Positions 8,956 to 18,018 of a DNA stretch of 64,000 nucleotides are shown piece by piece; position 1 is the first letter of the stretch; each line of letters opens with the position of its first letter. This stretch comes from DASQUK01 sp963717085 (GTDB taxonomy: Bacteria; Actinomycetota; Acidimicrobiia; Acidimicrobiales; VFJN01). The notes under the pieces were generated by a model. It worked only from the letters and a program-made list of their open reading frames with translations. It did not search any database and was not told the origin of the DNA. Location: the NCBI GenBank assembly GCA_963717085.1, contig CAVQVM010000013.1:83862-147861 (forward strand). The letters are read 5' to 3'. The translations under genes were made by a program, and so were the position numbers.

Positions 8956-9372
8956 ATGGAGCTCGTGACCGAACCCCGTGGCGCCATCGACCTCACTGCC
9001 ACCCCCGTTCATCTAGCCCTCGGGTCCCGGGCACTGGCCGTCGAAGGCTTCGAGTGGGACGGCCGCGTGCTGGAGGCCTACGCCGCCGCGGTCTCCGAAG
9101 ACGGCGCCGAGGGCCGGCTAGTGATGGTCTTCGAGGGCAGCCGGTCATGGGACATTTGGGAACGGCACCCCGCCGGTGACGAGGTCGTGATCTGCCTATC
9201 CGGCCGGATGACGGTCATCCAGGAGGTCGAGGGCGGGCACGAGCCCATCGGGCTGGGACCGTGCGAAGCGATGATCAACCCCTCCGGCGTTTGGCATACC
9301 GCGGACGTCCACGAGCCGGCCCGGTTCATGACGATCACGCCTGGCCAGGGAACCGAGCACCGGCCACGCTGA
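8956..9372 (+). CDS. Cupin-domain protein
   Basis: The 138-residue protein has a central cupin fold. The first conserved motif is degenerate, SWDIWERHPAGDEVVICLSG, where the metal-binding His pattern is only partly kept. The second motif, INPSGVWHTADV, retains the His. Small proteins of this type are often called cupins of unknown function and could bind a metal or small ligand. ATG at 8956 gives a compact N-terminus; the longer frame upstream is basic and unlike the family. There is no clear operon partner. Confidence 0.7.
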   Translation: MELVTEPRGAIDLTATPVHLALGSRALAVEGFEWDGRVLEAYAAAVSEDGAEGRLVMVFEGSRSWDIWERHPAGDEVVICLSGRMTVIQEVEGGHEPIGLGPCEAMINPSGVWHTADVHEPARFMTITPGQGTEHRPR

Positions 9373-9513
9373 CAGGCCGGGCGACGGCCGGACGTCGCCA
9401 CTGCCCGTGAGACGCACGCCCTGAGCCAGCGATCCGCAGCAGTCGTCAGCCGTTCAAGTGGGCCTTGACGGCGTGTCCTGCTCGATCCACGGGATGTGCG
9501 TTCGGTTCGGCCA

Positions 9514-9780
9514 TCATGAACTCGTCCCGTCGACATTCCGGGCTTCGATCGCTTTGATGGTGTTTCCGAGCGCCTTTCCCAGCAAGCGCTTGCCGCCGAT
9601 CGCGAGCCCCAACCCGAGCACACGTCCCTCGAGGTTCTTACCCTCGCGTACCACGACGACATCCACGTCGGTAATCCCGTTGGGCTGCCCGGGGTGATAG
9701 CGCCGGATCGGCGCCTCTGTCGGCGGGTGGAATCGCGCACAGAGGTCGCCCGGTTGATCGGGCAGAACGTCGGCAAGCAC
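9514..9780 (-). CDS. Short conserved-looking hypothetical, possibly a truncated C-terminus
   Basis: The 88-residue frame ends with NLEGRVLGLGLAIGGKRLLG, an amphipathic helix of the kind seen at the C-terminus of longer SRPBCC-like or short enzyme proteins. This suggests the piece is the tail of a larger gene. A GTG at 9780 could start it, but no good ribosome site is visible. The family is uncertain. It may be a pseudogene. Confidence 0.35.
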   Translation of the reverse strand: MLADVLPDQPGDLCARFHPPTEAPIRRYHPGQPNGITDVDVVVVREGKNLEGRVLGLGLAIGGKRLLGKALGNTIKAIEARNVDGTSS

Positions 9781-9928
9781 CCGGTCTGCTGTGGATACGG
9801 ACCGTCGCTCGGCGCGCGGTCAAGCCAGCTATCCGGGACCGCGTGGCAACATTGAGGGCGGGGACATTCCGTGCGTGGCGACCGACCGCGACTCGGGGAA
9901 GCTAGCGACGGTGGGGAGGTCGCGACGG

Positions 9929-10288
9929 TTAGCCCGCCGGGTCGATCTGCTCCACTAGTTCGTATACGTGGCCGTCAGGGGCCCGGAAATGGGCGTACCG
10001 GTACCTGGCGTTGACAGACACATCGTCGTCAGTGGGAACACCGGCGGTCCGCAGCTCGGTGGCGGCCTGGTCCACGTCGTCGACGAGGAAACCGACGATC
10101 CGACCGTCTCCACCCGCCCCGTCGGACGGGCCGACGGCGAAGGTCGACCCGTCGGGGAGGGCGAAGAAGTCATGCCCGGAGCCCTCGACTGGCACCGACC
10201 GGAGCCCGAGTACATCGCGAACCAGGGCGGCCATGCGTTCCCGAGCGTCGGTGGACGTGCCCACGAAGGTGAGCCCTCTGACCCTCAT
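9929..10288 (-). CDS. VOC-family protein
   Basis: This is a 119-residue single-module VOC protein. It starts MRVRGLTFVGTSTDARERMA, contains the GHDFFALPDGSTFAVG strands and ends with RYAHFRAPDGHVYELVEQ, the typical second metal-ligand region. Compared with metal-dependent members, the Glu in YELVEQ is kept. Function is unknown; most such proteins are small-molecule binders or dioxygenase-like. The start at 10288 is preceded by GGGAGGAG. It lies downstream of the maltokinase-cap gene on the same strand, with 123 bases between them. Confidence 0.8.
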   Translation of the reverse strand: MRVRGLTFVGTSTDARERMAALVRDVLGLRSVPVEGSGHDFFALPDGSTFAVGPSDGAGGDGRIVGFLVDDVDQAATELRTAGVPTDDDVSVNARYRYAHFRAPDGHVYELVEQIDPAG

Positions 10289-10411
10289 CGTGTCGCTCCT
10301 CCCGCCCTTGCCGCGTGGGCGCAACCGTAGCTGGCTGTTTCGGCGAGACCGCGCTGACGGTCGGGTGCATCGGGCGGTGCCGACCCCGCCGAGAACCCGT
10401 GGGAGTTGGCC

Positions 10412-11047
10412 CTACCGTTCGCTAACTTCGGCGAGTACGACCGCGTTCTCCTGGCCGTCCCAACTCGCTGTGAGCCCGATGGCGGGACGAGGTCCGGGGC
10501 GAGGGTGCCGGAACACGGTCATCTCGAAGCGGTCGTTGTGAAGCACAGCACCACTGGCGTCGTCGGATCCGAGCTCGAAGCCGTCGACGGGCACTCGCTC
10601 GAGGGTCCAACCGCCGCCCCGGATGCGGACGTTGGTCGGCGCGATGTACCAGCGGCCCTCGTACACGACCATGCCGAGTGCCTCGCCCTGACCGGTCATG
10701 GCCACTGCCGCAAGCATCATGACGAGGTGCGGGTCTCGCAGCCCGTCGTACACCCAGCGGGTGCCGAGCACGGAGTGCTGCATCTCGGTGATGAAGGCGT
10801 CTTCGCCGCCGTCGAGGGGCTCGTCCCGGTAGGTGAGTGGGACCTGCAAGAGCATTTGTCCGGCGGCGACGAGGTGGGTCTCCATGCCGACGCGACCGTC
10901 AGGATCGTCGAAGCGATAGGACCCGATGACTTCCATGGCGACGCCCCCGGGGGGACCCCACGGTCGGGTCGGGGCCCACTGGGCGATGAGCTGGTCCTTC
11001 GTCGGGTTGATCGTCGCGCGGTGGAAGATCGCCACGGCCAGCACCAT
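10412..11047 (-). CDS. Stand-alone maltokinase N-terminal cap-like protein
   Basis: This 211-residue protein resembles the N-terminal cap of maltokinase. It has MAIIHRATI-like residues (AVAIFHRATINPTKDQLIAQ), then GSYRFDDPDGRVGMETHLV, the PLTYRDEPL segment and HSVLGTRWVYDG. The kinase domain that normally follows is absent. Stand-alone cap proteins are known in actinobacteria, sometimes near trehalose or maltose genes, but none of those genes is here. The ATG at 11047 was preferred over upstream GTGs because the family starts there. The role is unknown. Confidence 0.75.
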   Translation of the reverse strand: MVLAVAIFHRATINPTKDQLIAQWAPTRPWGPPGGVAMEVIGSYRFDDPDGRVGMETHLVAAGQMLLQVPLTYRDEPLDGGEDAFITEMQHSVLGTRWVYDGLRDPHLVMMLAAVAMTGQGEALGMVVYEGRWYIAPTNVRIRGGGWTLERVPVDGFELGSDDASGAVLHNDRFEMTVFRHPRPGPRPAIGLTASWDGQENAVVLAEVSER

Positions 11048-11219
11048 AGAACGAGGTGCGCCCCGACGAGCCGCCCGACGTCCCAACGATGCCGGATCTG
11101 CGCTGACACGCAAACCAGGTGGCCGCCTATGCCGCCGAGGCTCTCCGGGCAGGCGCCGACCGGCGTTCGCCCCAGACCGCCGGCTCGGTGATGTGCGGAA
11201 CGAGCGCCAGACTGCAGGG

Positions 11220-11939
11220 ATGATCGTGGAACGCGACGTGGACTGCGGGATCGTCTACCAGCGGCTACGTCGACGCCTGATGGCAACGGTTCGCTCGTTG
11301 GACAGTGATGTGCTCGCTCTCACCGTGCCGGCGACGCCGGCCTGGTCGGTGCGTGACGCGGTGGCACACGTGATCGGGATCGCTCACGATCTCAACGCCC
11401 AGCGCTTCGACGTGACCGACCCCGACGAATGGACGGCCCGTCAGGTTCGGGAACGGCGTGATGCCACCATCGACGACCTCGAGGTCGAGTGGGACCGCGA
11501 GGCCCCGCGCTTTGAGGAAGGCCTGCGGTTGATGGGCTACGAGGTCGGCAGCCACTTCGTGGGCGACTTGCTGCACCACGCGGCCGACATCCACCACGCG
11601 GTCGGCCTCGGGCCAATCGACGACGACGACGAGGCTCTGGCCGTGGGCCTCGACTTCTACCTCGACACATGCCACAAGGACCTCGTGGCCCATGATCGGG
11701 GTTCTCTCGGCGTACAGGCGAACGACCCGCCCCAGGACCGATGGACGCTCGGCGCAGGCCGCGAGGTCGCGACGCTCGAAGCGACCCGCTACGAGCTCTT
11801 CCGCGCCCTCGGCGGCCGACGTAGCCAACGCCAGCTCCGCTCCATGACGTGGACCGGTGACGTCGACGAGGTCGTCGGAGTGCTCACCAGCTACGCACCA
11901 CCGATCCACGACCTCATCGAGACGTCATCGACCTCCTGA
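11220..11939 (+). CDS. Maleylpyruvate isomerase/DinB-like family protein
   Basis: The 239-residue protein fits the mycothiol-dependent maleylpyruvate isomerase N-terminal (DinB-like four-helix bundle) family. It has the helix RLRRRLMATVRSL, the motif TPAWSVRDAVAHVIGIAHD with a metal-type His, and LLHHAADIHHAVG with further His residues. These three His positions form the usual metal site. Some members are thiol-dependent isomerases or transferases acting with mycothiol; the substrate here is unknown. The ATG at 11220 follows a weak GCAGGG site. Repeat copy R3 lies about 50 bases downstream. Confidence 0.75.
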   Translation: MIVERDVDCGIVYQRLRRRLMATVRSLDSDVLALTVPATPAWSVRDAVAHVIGIAHDLNAQRFDVTDPDEWTARQVRERRDATIDDLEVEWDREAPRFEEGLRLMGYEVGSHFVGDLLHHAADIHHAVGLGPIDDDDEALAVGLDFYLDTCHKDLVAHDRGSLGVQANDPPQDRWTLGAGREVATLEATRYELFRALGGRRSQRQLRSMTWTGDVDEVVGVLTSYAPPIHDLIETSSTS

Positions 11940-12403
11940 ACCGCGTGCTGTCCCCAAACGCCGGGTCTGGGCGACGACCGCACTAACGCCGAATGCCCGA
12001 ACACCCTCACCTGTCGGATCGTCAGCACAGAACGACGGGACGCGAGATCAGGCAGATATGGGCGGCCCTCCACAAAAATCGCGCCCGCGATTCGAGCGGC
12101 ACGATCGGCGCCGGGGCGCAGCGCGTAGGCGCTGCGAGCCTGACGCGCCCGATCCTCGGTTCAAGAGGTGCGCTTCCCGGGATCCGGTCGAGGGACTGCA
12201 AGTACCGGCACCCCTTTGCCCTGCGGACGACAAAGGGTTGAAGCCACGCACGCCGTCACAGCAAATCGGAGACTCCGGTCGACAGCCATTGACATGCCAA
12301 CATGGGTGGTGCAGCCTGGCACTGAAGGCGGACATCGTCTTCGGCGGGCCGGCGGATGAGGCGGATCGGTGGTTCGCGTCCAAACACTATGAGGAGGCGG
12401 GCC
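11940..12403. other. Intergenic region carrying repeat R3
   Basis: Apart from the dispersed repeat at 11991-12060 and the ribosome site of the next gene (GAGGAGG at 12391-12397), no gene is supported. Long open frames on both strands here have no recognisable protein content. Confidence 0.4.
11991..12060 (+). repeat. Dispersed repeat copy R3
   Basis: This copy reads ATGCCCGAAC at the left, then CGTCAGCACAGAACGACGGG and GCGAGATCAGGCAG. It lies 52 bases downstream of the DinB-like gene and is in the same orientation as R1. Confidence 0.75.
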
Positions 12404-12670
12404 TTGAAGCGTTTCGTTATCGTCCTTTCGATATCGCTTTTGGCAGCTCTTGGATTGAACACCGGCATTGCGAGTGCTGGCCAGCCGGCGAACCAGGCAT
12501 GCGTCGGTGAGAGCCTGTCGGCGCTGGCGTCCAACCAGGAGGACCCGGGTCAATTTGGGCAGGCCACTCGTGGCTTTGCTCAGCTCCCAGGTCCCCATGG
12601 CGGAAACATCCAAGCCTTCCAGGCGGGTGTGGTCGGCGATGACATAGTGCCGAACACCTGCAACGACTAA
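12404..12670 (+). CDS. Small secreted protein
   Basis: The 88-residue protein starts at TTG 12404, exactly six bases after GAGGAGG; the in-frame ATG at 12389 overlaps that ribosome site and is unlikely. The first 25 residues are a signal peptide (KRFVIVLSISLLAALGLNTG, then IASA). The mature part has two Cys residues and the motif PANQACVGESLSALAS, with GQFGQATRGFAQ. A similar PAN..C.G start follows the signal peptide of the secreted protein at 47625-47924. It probably forms one disulfide and acts outside the cell. Function is unknown. A hairpin terminator follows. Confidence 0.7.
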   Translation: MKRFVIVLSISLLAALGLNTGIASAGQPANQACVGESLSALASNQEDPGQFGQATRGFAQLPGPHGGNIQAFQAGVVGDDIVPNTCND

Positions 12671-12691
12671 CTCGTTTGCACTGAAGCGGCG

Positions 12692-12724
12692 AGCGGCACC
12701 CTTGGCGTTCTTCGGGGTGCCGCT
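12692..12724 (+). terminator. Hairpin terminator of the small secreted protein gene
   Basis: A perfect 10-bp stem pairs AGCGGCACCC with GGGTGCCGCT around a 13-base loop, followed by a short TTG stretch. It lies 22 bases after the stop codon. The T tract is weak, as is common in high-GC genomes. Confidence 0.55.
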
Positions 12725-12750
12725 TTGCCTATTCCGCACTCGCCGCCCGT

Positions 12751-12823
12751 AATGCCCGAACCGCGCACGCCTCGCCCGCCAGCCGTCAGCACAGAACGCC
12801 GAGGCGCGAGACCGGCAGTTCGG
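12751..12823 (+). repeat. Dispersed repeat copy R4
   Basis: This copy starts AATGCCCGAACCGCGC and contains CCGTCAGCACAGAACG and GGCGCGAGACCGGCAGTTCGG. It lies just past the terminator and ahead of a decayed phosphotransferase gene. Confidence 0.75.
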
Positions 12824-12904
12824 CGCTAGCTGTTGATCTCGCCCGCCTCACGAGCGCGGCGCCGATCCTCATCGAAATCGGCCTGCCAAGCTCCGCGCTC
12901 GCCT

Positions 12905-13344
12905 TCATCGAGATCGGTGAGGAGGCAGCGCACGGTCGTCCGGGGAGTCTCGCAATAGGCGGGATGGTTCTCGTCCGGACAAAGGGCGGGCGATCGCCTT
13001 CTGGGCGTGTTGCGCCTGTTCGTCCGTAGCCTCGATCACGACCTGGATCGACCAGACCTGACGCAGCCGGCGCCCTGCCAGCAGCGCCGCCGCGTGCTCC
13101 AGGTAGCCGTCCCGTACGGCGCGGACTGCTTGGTAGCCGCCGAGCAGCACCGGATGCAGCGGCTCGGGGAACGCTGTCGACGGTGATCGCCAAGTCCAGG
13201 GCGTAGTGGCCACGGGCGGCGGCGTCGAAGTCCAGCGGGCGCGGGCCTGGCCGTGGGGTCACGGACGTTGCCCAGGTGCAGGTTGGTATGGACCAGCCGC
13301 GCCTCGTTAGCGTCGCTCGGTGTACGACTGATCTCGTCTACCAG
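12905..13344 (-). pseudogene. Decayed aminoglycoside phosphotransferase-like gene (C-terminal part)
   Basis: Three minus-strand frames join to give the second half of an APH-fold kinase. They read ARLVHTNLHLGNVRD, then PLDFDAAARGHYALDLAI, then HPVLLGGYQAVRAVRDGYLE. The usual catalytic HGDLHPGN is HTNLHLGN here, so the catalytic Asp is Asn. The N-terminal lobe is missing because the M1 peptidase gene, whose stop at 13338 overlaps the remnant, lies there. At least two frameshifts plus truncation make it non-functional. An intact APH-family gene is at 53383. Confidence 0.65.
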
Positions 13345-14741
13345 GCGGTGGGCTTGTCGGGTTGGTACAGCCAGACGTCGAAGAAGTGCTTCAGGTCTAT
13401 CCCGCTGCGCTGCTCGGCGAGATCGATGAACTGGGCTGTCGTCACGTTGCCGTAGCGATTCAGCGTGGCCCAGTCGCGCAGCACCGTGAAGAACGTGTCG
13501 TCCCCGATCTTCTCCCGTAACGCCTCGAGGGTCATCGCCCCGCGGTAGTAGATCGTGCCGTTGAACATGAAGACGGGTGTACCAGGGTCGCCTGGCGGAG
13601 GCGTCCAGAAGGCGGTGTCCTGCGCCGGGGTGTTGTACAGCTGCTTGAACCACTGCGCCGCCGACTTGTTGCCCTGGTACTCGCTCCAGATCCATTCGGA
13701 CCAGGTGGCGAAGCCTTCGTGCAGCCATATGTCGGGCCACGTCGTGAGGGTCACCGAATCGCCGTACCACATGTGGGAGATCTCGTGAACCAGCGTCGCC
13801 TCATCCGGCATCCGGTCGAACACCGGCTTTGTCTGCGTCTCGAGTGAGTAGCCGACGTCCTTGGCGCTGTCGACGACCGCACCCACGGCGTTGAACGGAT
13901 ACGGCCCGTAGATCGATGTGAAGAAGTCGACCGCCTCCGGAAGCATGCCCAGCACCTGGCCCTTTGGAAGCTGTGGATCCACGGCGACGTACGTTGGAAT
14001 TCCCGCCGAGGTGGTTGAGATGGTCAGGTCGAACCGGCCGAGTGTCGCCGTTGCGAGATACGGGGCCATCGGATCGGTCTCGTTCCAGACCCAGGTCGTT
14101 CTACCGGCGGCCGTCTGGTTGGAAACGAGGACTCCATTCGCCATCGCCGTGACCCCGGCCGGCACGGTGATGCTGAAGTCGAACGTTGCCTTGTCGCGCG
14201 GGTTGTCGTTCACCGGGTACCACGCCGGTGACCCCTGCGGCTCGCCGACCACGAAGGCGCCATCATCAGTGGGGACCCAGCCCTCGATCGATTGATCGGG
14301 GTCGGTGACCACGGCGGGCGTGCCGGCGTAGTCGATCACAACTGTGAACACCGTGCCCGCTCTCAGGCCGGCCCGAGGCGTGATCACGAGCTCGTGCTCA
14401 CCACTGCGGGCGAAGGCAGCGTCGTGGCCGCTGACGAGCAAGCGCGAGATCGAGAAGCCCCGCAGATCGAGGTTGAAGCTGGAGAGGTTCTGCATGGCGC
14501 TCGCCGTGATCACGGCGGTGCCCGTCAGCTGGTTCGTGGATGGCTCGTAGGACAACGTCAACGCGTAGTGCGTCACGTCGTAGCCGCCGTTGCCGGCGTT
14601 CGGGAAGAACGGATCGCCCAGGCCGGCGGACCCCGGAACGAAGTTCTCCGCGGCCGCCGGTGGAACCGTGGCAAGGCCGGTGGTGGCCATGCAGATCGCG
14701 CCGACACTGAGCAGGCGGCGCGCCACACGCGTGAGCTTCAT
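13338..14741 (-). CDS. Secreted M1-family zinc metallopeptidase
   Basis: This 467-residue protein has an N-terminal signal peptide (ARRLLSVGAICMATTGLAT) ending near AAA-E at residue 32. An aminopeptidase-N-like beta domain follows, then the zinc site HEISH at 319-323 with the third ligand Glu342 in LHEGFATW, which are the canonical M1 spacings. The GAMEN exopeptidase loop is replaced by a DVGYSLETQT segment, as in many secreted actinobacterial members. At 467 residues it lacks the large C-terminal domain of full aminopeptidases. Start 14741 is preceded by GGAGGGG. It probably degrades extracellular peptides. Confidence 0.9.
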   Translation of the reverse strand: MKLTRVARRLLSVGAICMATTGLATVPPAAAENFVPGSAGLGDPFFPNAGNGGYDVTHYALTLSYEPSTNQLTGTAVITASAMQNLSSFNLDLRGFSISRLLVSGHDAAFARSGEHELVITPRAGLRAGTVFTVVIDYAGTPAVVTDPDQSIEGWVPTDDGAFVVGEPQGSPAWYPVNDNPRDKATFDFSITVPAGVTAMANGVLVSNQTAAGRTTWVWNETDPMAPYLATATLGRFDLTISTTSAGIPTYVAVDPQLPKGQVLGMLPEAVDFFTSIYGPYPFNAVGAVVDSAKDVGYSLETQTKPVFDRMPDEATLVHEISHMWYGDSVTLTTWPDIWLHEGFATWSEWIWSEYQGNKSAAQWFKQLYNTPAQDTAFWTPPPGDPGTPVFMFNGTIYYRGAMTLEALREKIGDDTFFTVLRDWATLNRYGNVTTAQFIDLAEQRSGIDLKHFFDVWLYQPDKPTAW

Positions 14742-15007
14742 GGCACCCCTCCATGGGTTGCGGCTGGCCGCGACGCTAGCGGCCGGCACAATGGCGCGGC
14801 TAGGGCCGACGTAGAGTCGCCTCTCTTGACGCTGCGGTCTCAGAAGGTTGTGTGGGCCCAGGTCTTCGGCGACAGGGTGTAGGTCCCCAGGCGGTGGAGC
14901 TGACGGCGACGGACGTCAGAGCAGCACACAACATCGCGCTGCTGCGCTCGGGGTTCGTGCCGGCTTGGGCCAACGACCTCAAGGTCGGCGGCCGCATACT
15001 GGGCGTC

Positions 15008-15310
15008 GTGTCAGTACGGTCGGATGTCGGGTGGTGGGTGTTGCATGTCGACCTGGATGAGTTCCTCGCCGCAGTCGAGATCGCCCGGCGCCTTGAGTTG
15101 CCGGGCAAAGCCCGTGGTCGTGGGCGGCAAGGGCGACCCGACCGAGCGGGCGGTGGTGGCCACGGCGTCGTACACGGCCCGCGAGTTCGGGATCCGTTCG
15201 GGCATGCCGCTCCGGACCGCGGCCCGGCGGTGCCCGGAGGCGGTGTTCTTGCCATCGGACCCACCCACCTATGAGGCAGTCTCTGAGCAGGTCATGGCCA
15301 CGCTGCTCGA
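15008..15310 (+). pseudogene. dinB: Truncated, frameshifted DNA polymerase IV (Y-family) fragment
   Basis: The frame from GTG 15008 encodes WVLHVDLDEFLAAVEIARRL, the first metal-binding motif of Y-family polymerases. Near 15105, GGCAAAGCCC shifts the frame by one extra A. The next frame then continues as KPVVVGGKGDPTERAVVATA, with REFGIRSGMPLRTAARRCPE following, and ends at about VMATL. The palm catalytic motif, thumb and little-finger domains are absent. It is a roughly 100-codon N-terminal fragment stranded between two secreted peptidase genes. Confidence 0.75.
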
Positions 15311-15389
15311 CCGGGCGAAGGGCCGAGACCCACCTCCGCGCAAGGGAAGGGCCGTGCGAGACGGCCCTTCCCGCCGGTAGTGCCGCCGC

Positions 15390-16997
15390 TCAGCAGGCGG
15401 TCGGCACGCCGACCGCGTCCCAGGCCGCGGTCGTCGAGGCGCGCTGCTGCGACGCGGCGCCGAAGATCGCCGCGGCGCTTGCCTCGGTCGCTTGCCGCGC
15501 CTGGCAGAAGGTCGCCCGCTCCGGCAGCGACGTGATGCCCGCGAACATGATCTGCTCGGCCGCCGCCAGGCCGATGCCCGTCACCACCGGCTCCCCGGGC
15601 CCGCAGTGCGCGGCATTGTGGGTCGTGGGCGCCGCGCAGCTCGCGTTCATGCCACCGTTCACCAGCAGGTAGTAGGCGTGGTTGGAGATGGCGCTGTTGG
15701 AATGCACGAAGCCCCGATCGGCGCTCCCGAGCAGCCGCTCGCTGTAGTCGTCCGGATCGCTGTCCTCCTCTGGGTCCGCCATGTTCCGGAATCCGGGCAC
15801 GGCGTCGGCCGGCAGGAAGACATCCTCGCCGATCGTCCAGTCGGCACAGGATGCCTGCCCGGCCGCCAAGATGCAGTTGGAGCTCAGCGGCTCCGCCGCG
15901 AAGAACTCGGCGCTGTTTCCGAGCATGTCCGAGAAGGACTCGTTGAGGGCACCCGACTCGTCGCGATAGACGAGGTCGGAGGTGCATTGGGTCACCGCGT
16001 GGGTGTTCTCGTGCGCGACCACGTCCAGGCCGCCTGACAGCTCGCGGAAGATGACGCCGCTGCCGTCGCCGTAGACGGTCACCTTGCCGTTCCAGAAGGC
16101 GTTGTCGAAGCCCTTGCCGTAGTGCGCGACCAAGTCCATCCCGCCGGGGAAGCAGTCGGTGAAGTCGAAGCCTTGGCGGGCGAGGTAGTAGTCGTCGGTC
16201 ACGTTCCCGTAGTAGTGGGCGTCGACGAGCGCCGGCTGGCCGGGCGAGCCCCGATCGGGCGTCACCAGCGTCCAGTGGTTGTCGGCGTCGGTCGCGGGCG
16301 CCTTCGACGTCGAGCCCGTGTTGCGCGCGTCGGATGTGAACTGGCGACTGTCGCGGGAGGTCAGGTGCCAGATCCCGTCGGCGAGCACGGTGAGGTCGTC
16401 CGCGAGCCCTGCTTGCCCGTCGAGATCCTTGACGTCGCCCTTGACGCCCGTGCCGTGGTCGTCCTGGATGGCGTCGAGCTTCACGAGCACCTTGCCGTTG
16501 TCGGCGTCGACCCAGTGGACCCAACGCTCCGCGAACCGCTGCGTCTCGACACTGTAGAAGTAGCGCCCGCTCTCCGGGTCGATCATGACCCGGACGGTTC
16601 GCGTCCCCGACGCGCCGACGTCGCCGGCAGCCCTCTTCAGGGCCGCGCCCTTCGACAGCTTCACCGAGTTCTGGGGCGCGATCTCCGCGTAACGCGACCC
16701 GATGACCGTCCGTATGGCACCGGACGCATTCCGGTAGACGCTGACCTGACCGCCGAGCACGTACGCGCCGGCGGCGCCGTAGACCTGCTGGTAGCGCTCG
16801 TAGGTGCCGCGGCCGAACTCGAGCTTCCGGACGAGCGTCATGTCGGCCGGAACCGTATAGCTGGACGCGGCGCTTCCACTGAGCGCCATGAACGCGGTGC
16901 CCGCCGGCGCCGCCGCGCCGCTCTGCGGAGCCGGCAGCGCCGCCATGGTCGCCGCGGCGGCAACGATGACGACGAACACTGAGAATCCCCTGCGCAC
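15390..16997 (-). CDS. Secreted M4-family (thermolysin-like) metallopeptidase
   Basis: This 535-residue preproprotein has a signal peptide (RRGFSVFVVIVAAAATMAAL) and an N-terminal propeptide of the FTP/PepSY kind up to about residue 235. A thermolysin-type catalytic domain follows, with zinc site HENTH at 329-333 and third ligand Glu353 in GALNESFSDMLGN. A SNSAISNHAYYLL region supplies the later active-site residues. Cys pairs suggest disulfides. GTG 16997 is chosen because GGAGAAGG lies just upstream and the signal peptide starts there; the long upstream open frame is not protein-like. It is probably exported as a zymogen and autoprocessed. Confidence 0.92.
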   Translation of the reverse strand: MRRGFSVFVVIVAAAATMAALPAPQSGAAAPAGTAFMALSGSAASSYTVPADMTLVRKLEFGRGTYERYQQVYGAAGAYVLGGQVSVYRNASGAIRTVIGSRYAEIAPQNSVKLSKGAALKRAAGDVGASGTRTVRVMIDPESGRYFYSVETQRFAERWVHWVDADNGKVLVKLDAIQDDHGTGVKGDVKDLDGQAGLADDLTVLADGIWHLTSRDSRQFTSDARNTGSTSKAPATDADNHWTLVTPDRGSPGQPALVDAHYYGNVTDDYYLARQGFDFTDCFPGGMDLVAHYGKGFDNAFWNGKVTVYGDGSGVIFRELSGGLDVVAHENTHAVTQCTSDLVYRDESGALNESFSDMLGNSAEFFAAEPLSSNCILAAGQASCADWTIGEDVFLPADAVPGFRNMADPEEDSDPDDYSERLLGSADRGFVHSNSAISNHAYYLLVNGGMNASCAAPTTHNAAHCGPGEPVVTGIGLAAAEQIMFAGITSLPERATFCQARQATEASAAAIFGAASQQRASTTAAWDAVGVPTAC

Positions 16998-17465
16998 GAA
17001 TCCTTCTCCCCGGGTCGGAAGCGAGGCGACGCAGAGCCTACAAACCAATGACCCGCTCAGGTGACGACATGACGCGCGGTCGTTCCGCGCATCCACCCAA
17101 CGCGTGAACGCTGCCCCCCATGGCGAGCGAGTCGATGACGCCCCAGCCTCCGGTCGGGGACCGCGACCGCCCGGAAGTTCGCCGCCGCCGTGGCGCCGAT
17201 GATCTGGCGCCGTGCGGTCTTCCCGTTGAGGATGCGACCTGCGTCGACGGCCGACACGTTGCGGGCGATGCGCAGCAGCCCGAGGTCCGCGCCTTCGCCT
17301 TGTCCCCGCCCGCCGGCCTGGATTGGCCCCCGGCTCGGCTCCCCGGGGGGTCGCCACTGTGCCCGACTATGTGCGCGACCGGGTTCGGAGCGGCCGCGGT
17401 GACCCAGCCGACCCAGGTAGGCCGCGACTCGCACCTGTCGGTCCCGCTGCTTCCCGACTGACGGG
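16998..17465. other. Gene-free region upstream of the M4 peptidase
   Basis: These 468 bases are open in several frames but none resembles a protein family. The upstream promoter of the M4 peptidase probably lies at its left end. No repeat copy or hairpin was noticed. Confidence 0.4.
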
Positions 17466-17945
17466 TCACGCGAGCGAGACGACCAGCAGCACCGACGCCA
17501 CAGTGCCCAGCAGTGCCCGCACGTGGTTCCACGCGGTCCACTGCCGGAGGTACGTGCGCCAGTACGACGCGCCCTCGTCGCTGGCCGGGTCGACCGCATC
17601 GAGGCGGTCGTTCATCGGCACGTTCACGACCATGGTCTCGACGAACACCCCGACCACGTAGAGGGCACTCCCGATGCCCCGCAGGGTCGCGTGCGACTCG
17701 TCGGTCGTGAACGGCGCCGTCACGGCCAGCACCAGGCACAGCACCATCGTGCCGCCGAACACGATCCCGAACAGCGGGTTGAGGATGGTCGAGTTGATCG
17801 CCTGCATGGCCGAAATGCCCTCGGCCGCCGGCCGCTGTCGCAGTGCGGGTATCACGCTCGTCGAGAAGGCGAACAACAGCCCGGCCACTAGGGCACAGCC
17901 GACGGCGGCCGCCACGGTGCCGGTGGTGATCAGGTCCTCGGTCAT
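17466..17945 (-). CDS. DUF1772 (anthrone oxygenase-like) membrane protein
   Basis: This 159-residue protein has four predicted membrane helices: VAAAVGCALVAGLLFAFSTS near the N-terminus, then segments around residues 60-80, 88-105 and 138-157. The motifs FSTSVIPAL, LNPLFGIVFGG and NVPMNDRLD are typical of DUF1772. Some relatives act as anthrone oxygenases in polyketide pathways, but most are uncharacterised. Start 17945 is preceded by GGAGGAG. It is the last gene of a three-gene operon with a paralogue and an NmrA-like gene. Confidence 0.85.
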   Translation of the reverse strand: MTEDLITTGTVAAAVGCALVAGLLFAFSTSVIPALRQRPAAEGISAMQAINSTILNPLFGIVFGGTMVLCLVLAVTAPFTTDESHATLRGIGSALYVVGVFVETMVVNVPMNDRLDAVDPASDEGASYWRTYLRQWTAWNHVRALLGTVASVLLVVSLA

Positions 17946-18018
17946 CGGATGCTCCTCCGTCGCGGGATGGGTCGGCGGGTGGGGATGAGGGGGCCCGGCG
18001 GGTGATGGCGGGCGGCGC

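Noticed and set aside
12161..12739. Long minus-strand frame across the small secreted protein
   Set aside because: No recognisable content, and the opposite strand has a ribosome site, signal peptide and terminator.
17057..17599. Minus-strand frame with ADLGLLRIARNVSAVDAGRI
   Set aside because: It looks partly protein-like but has no family match or start, and it overlaps the DUF1772 gene; treated as chance.
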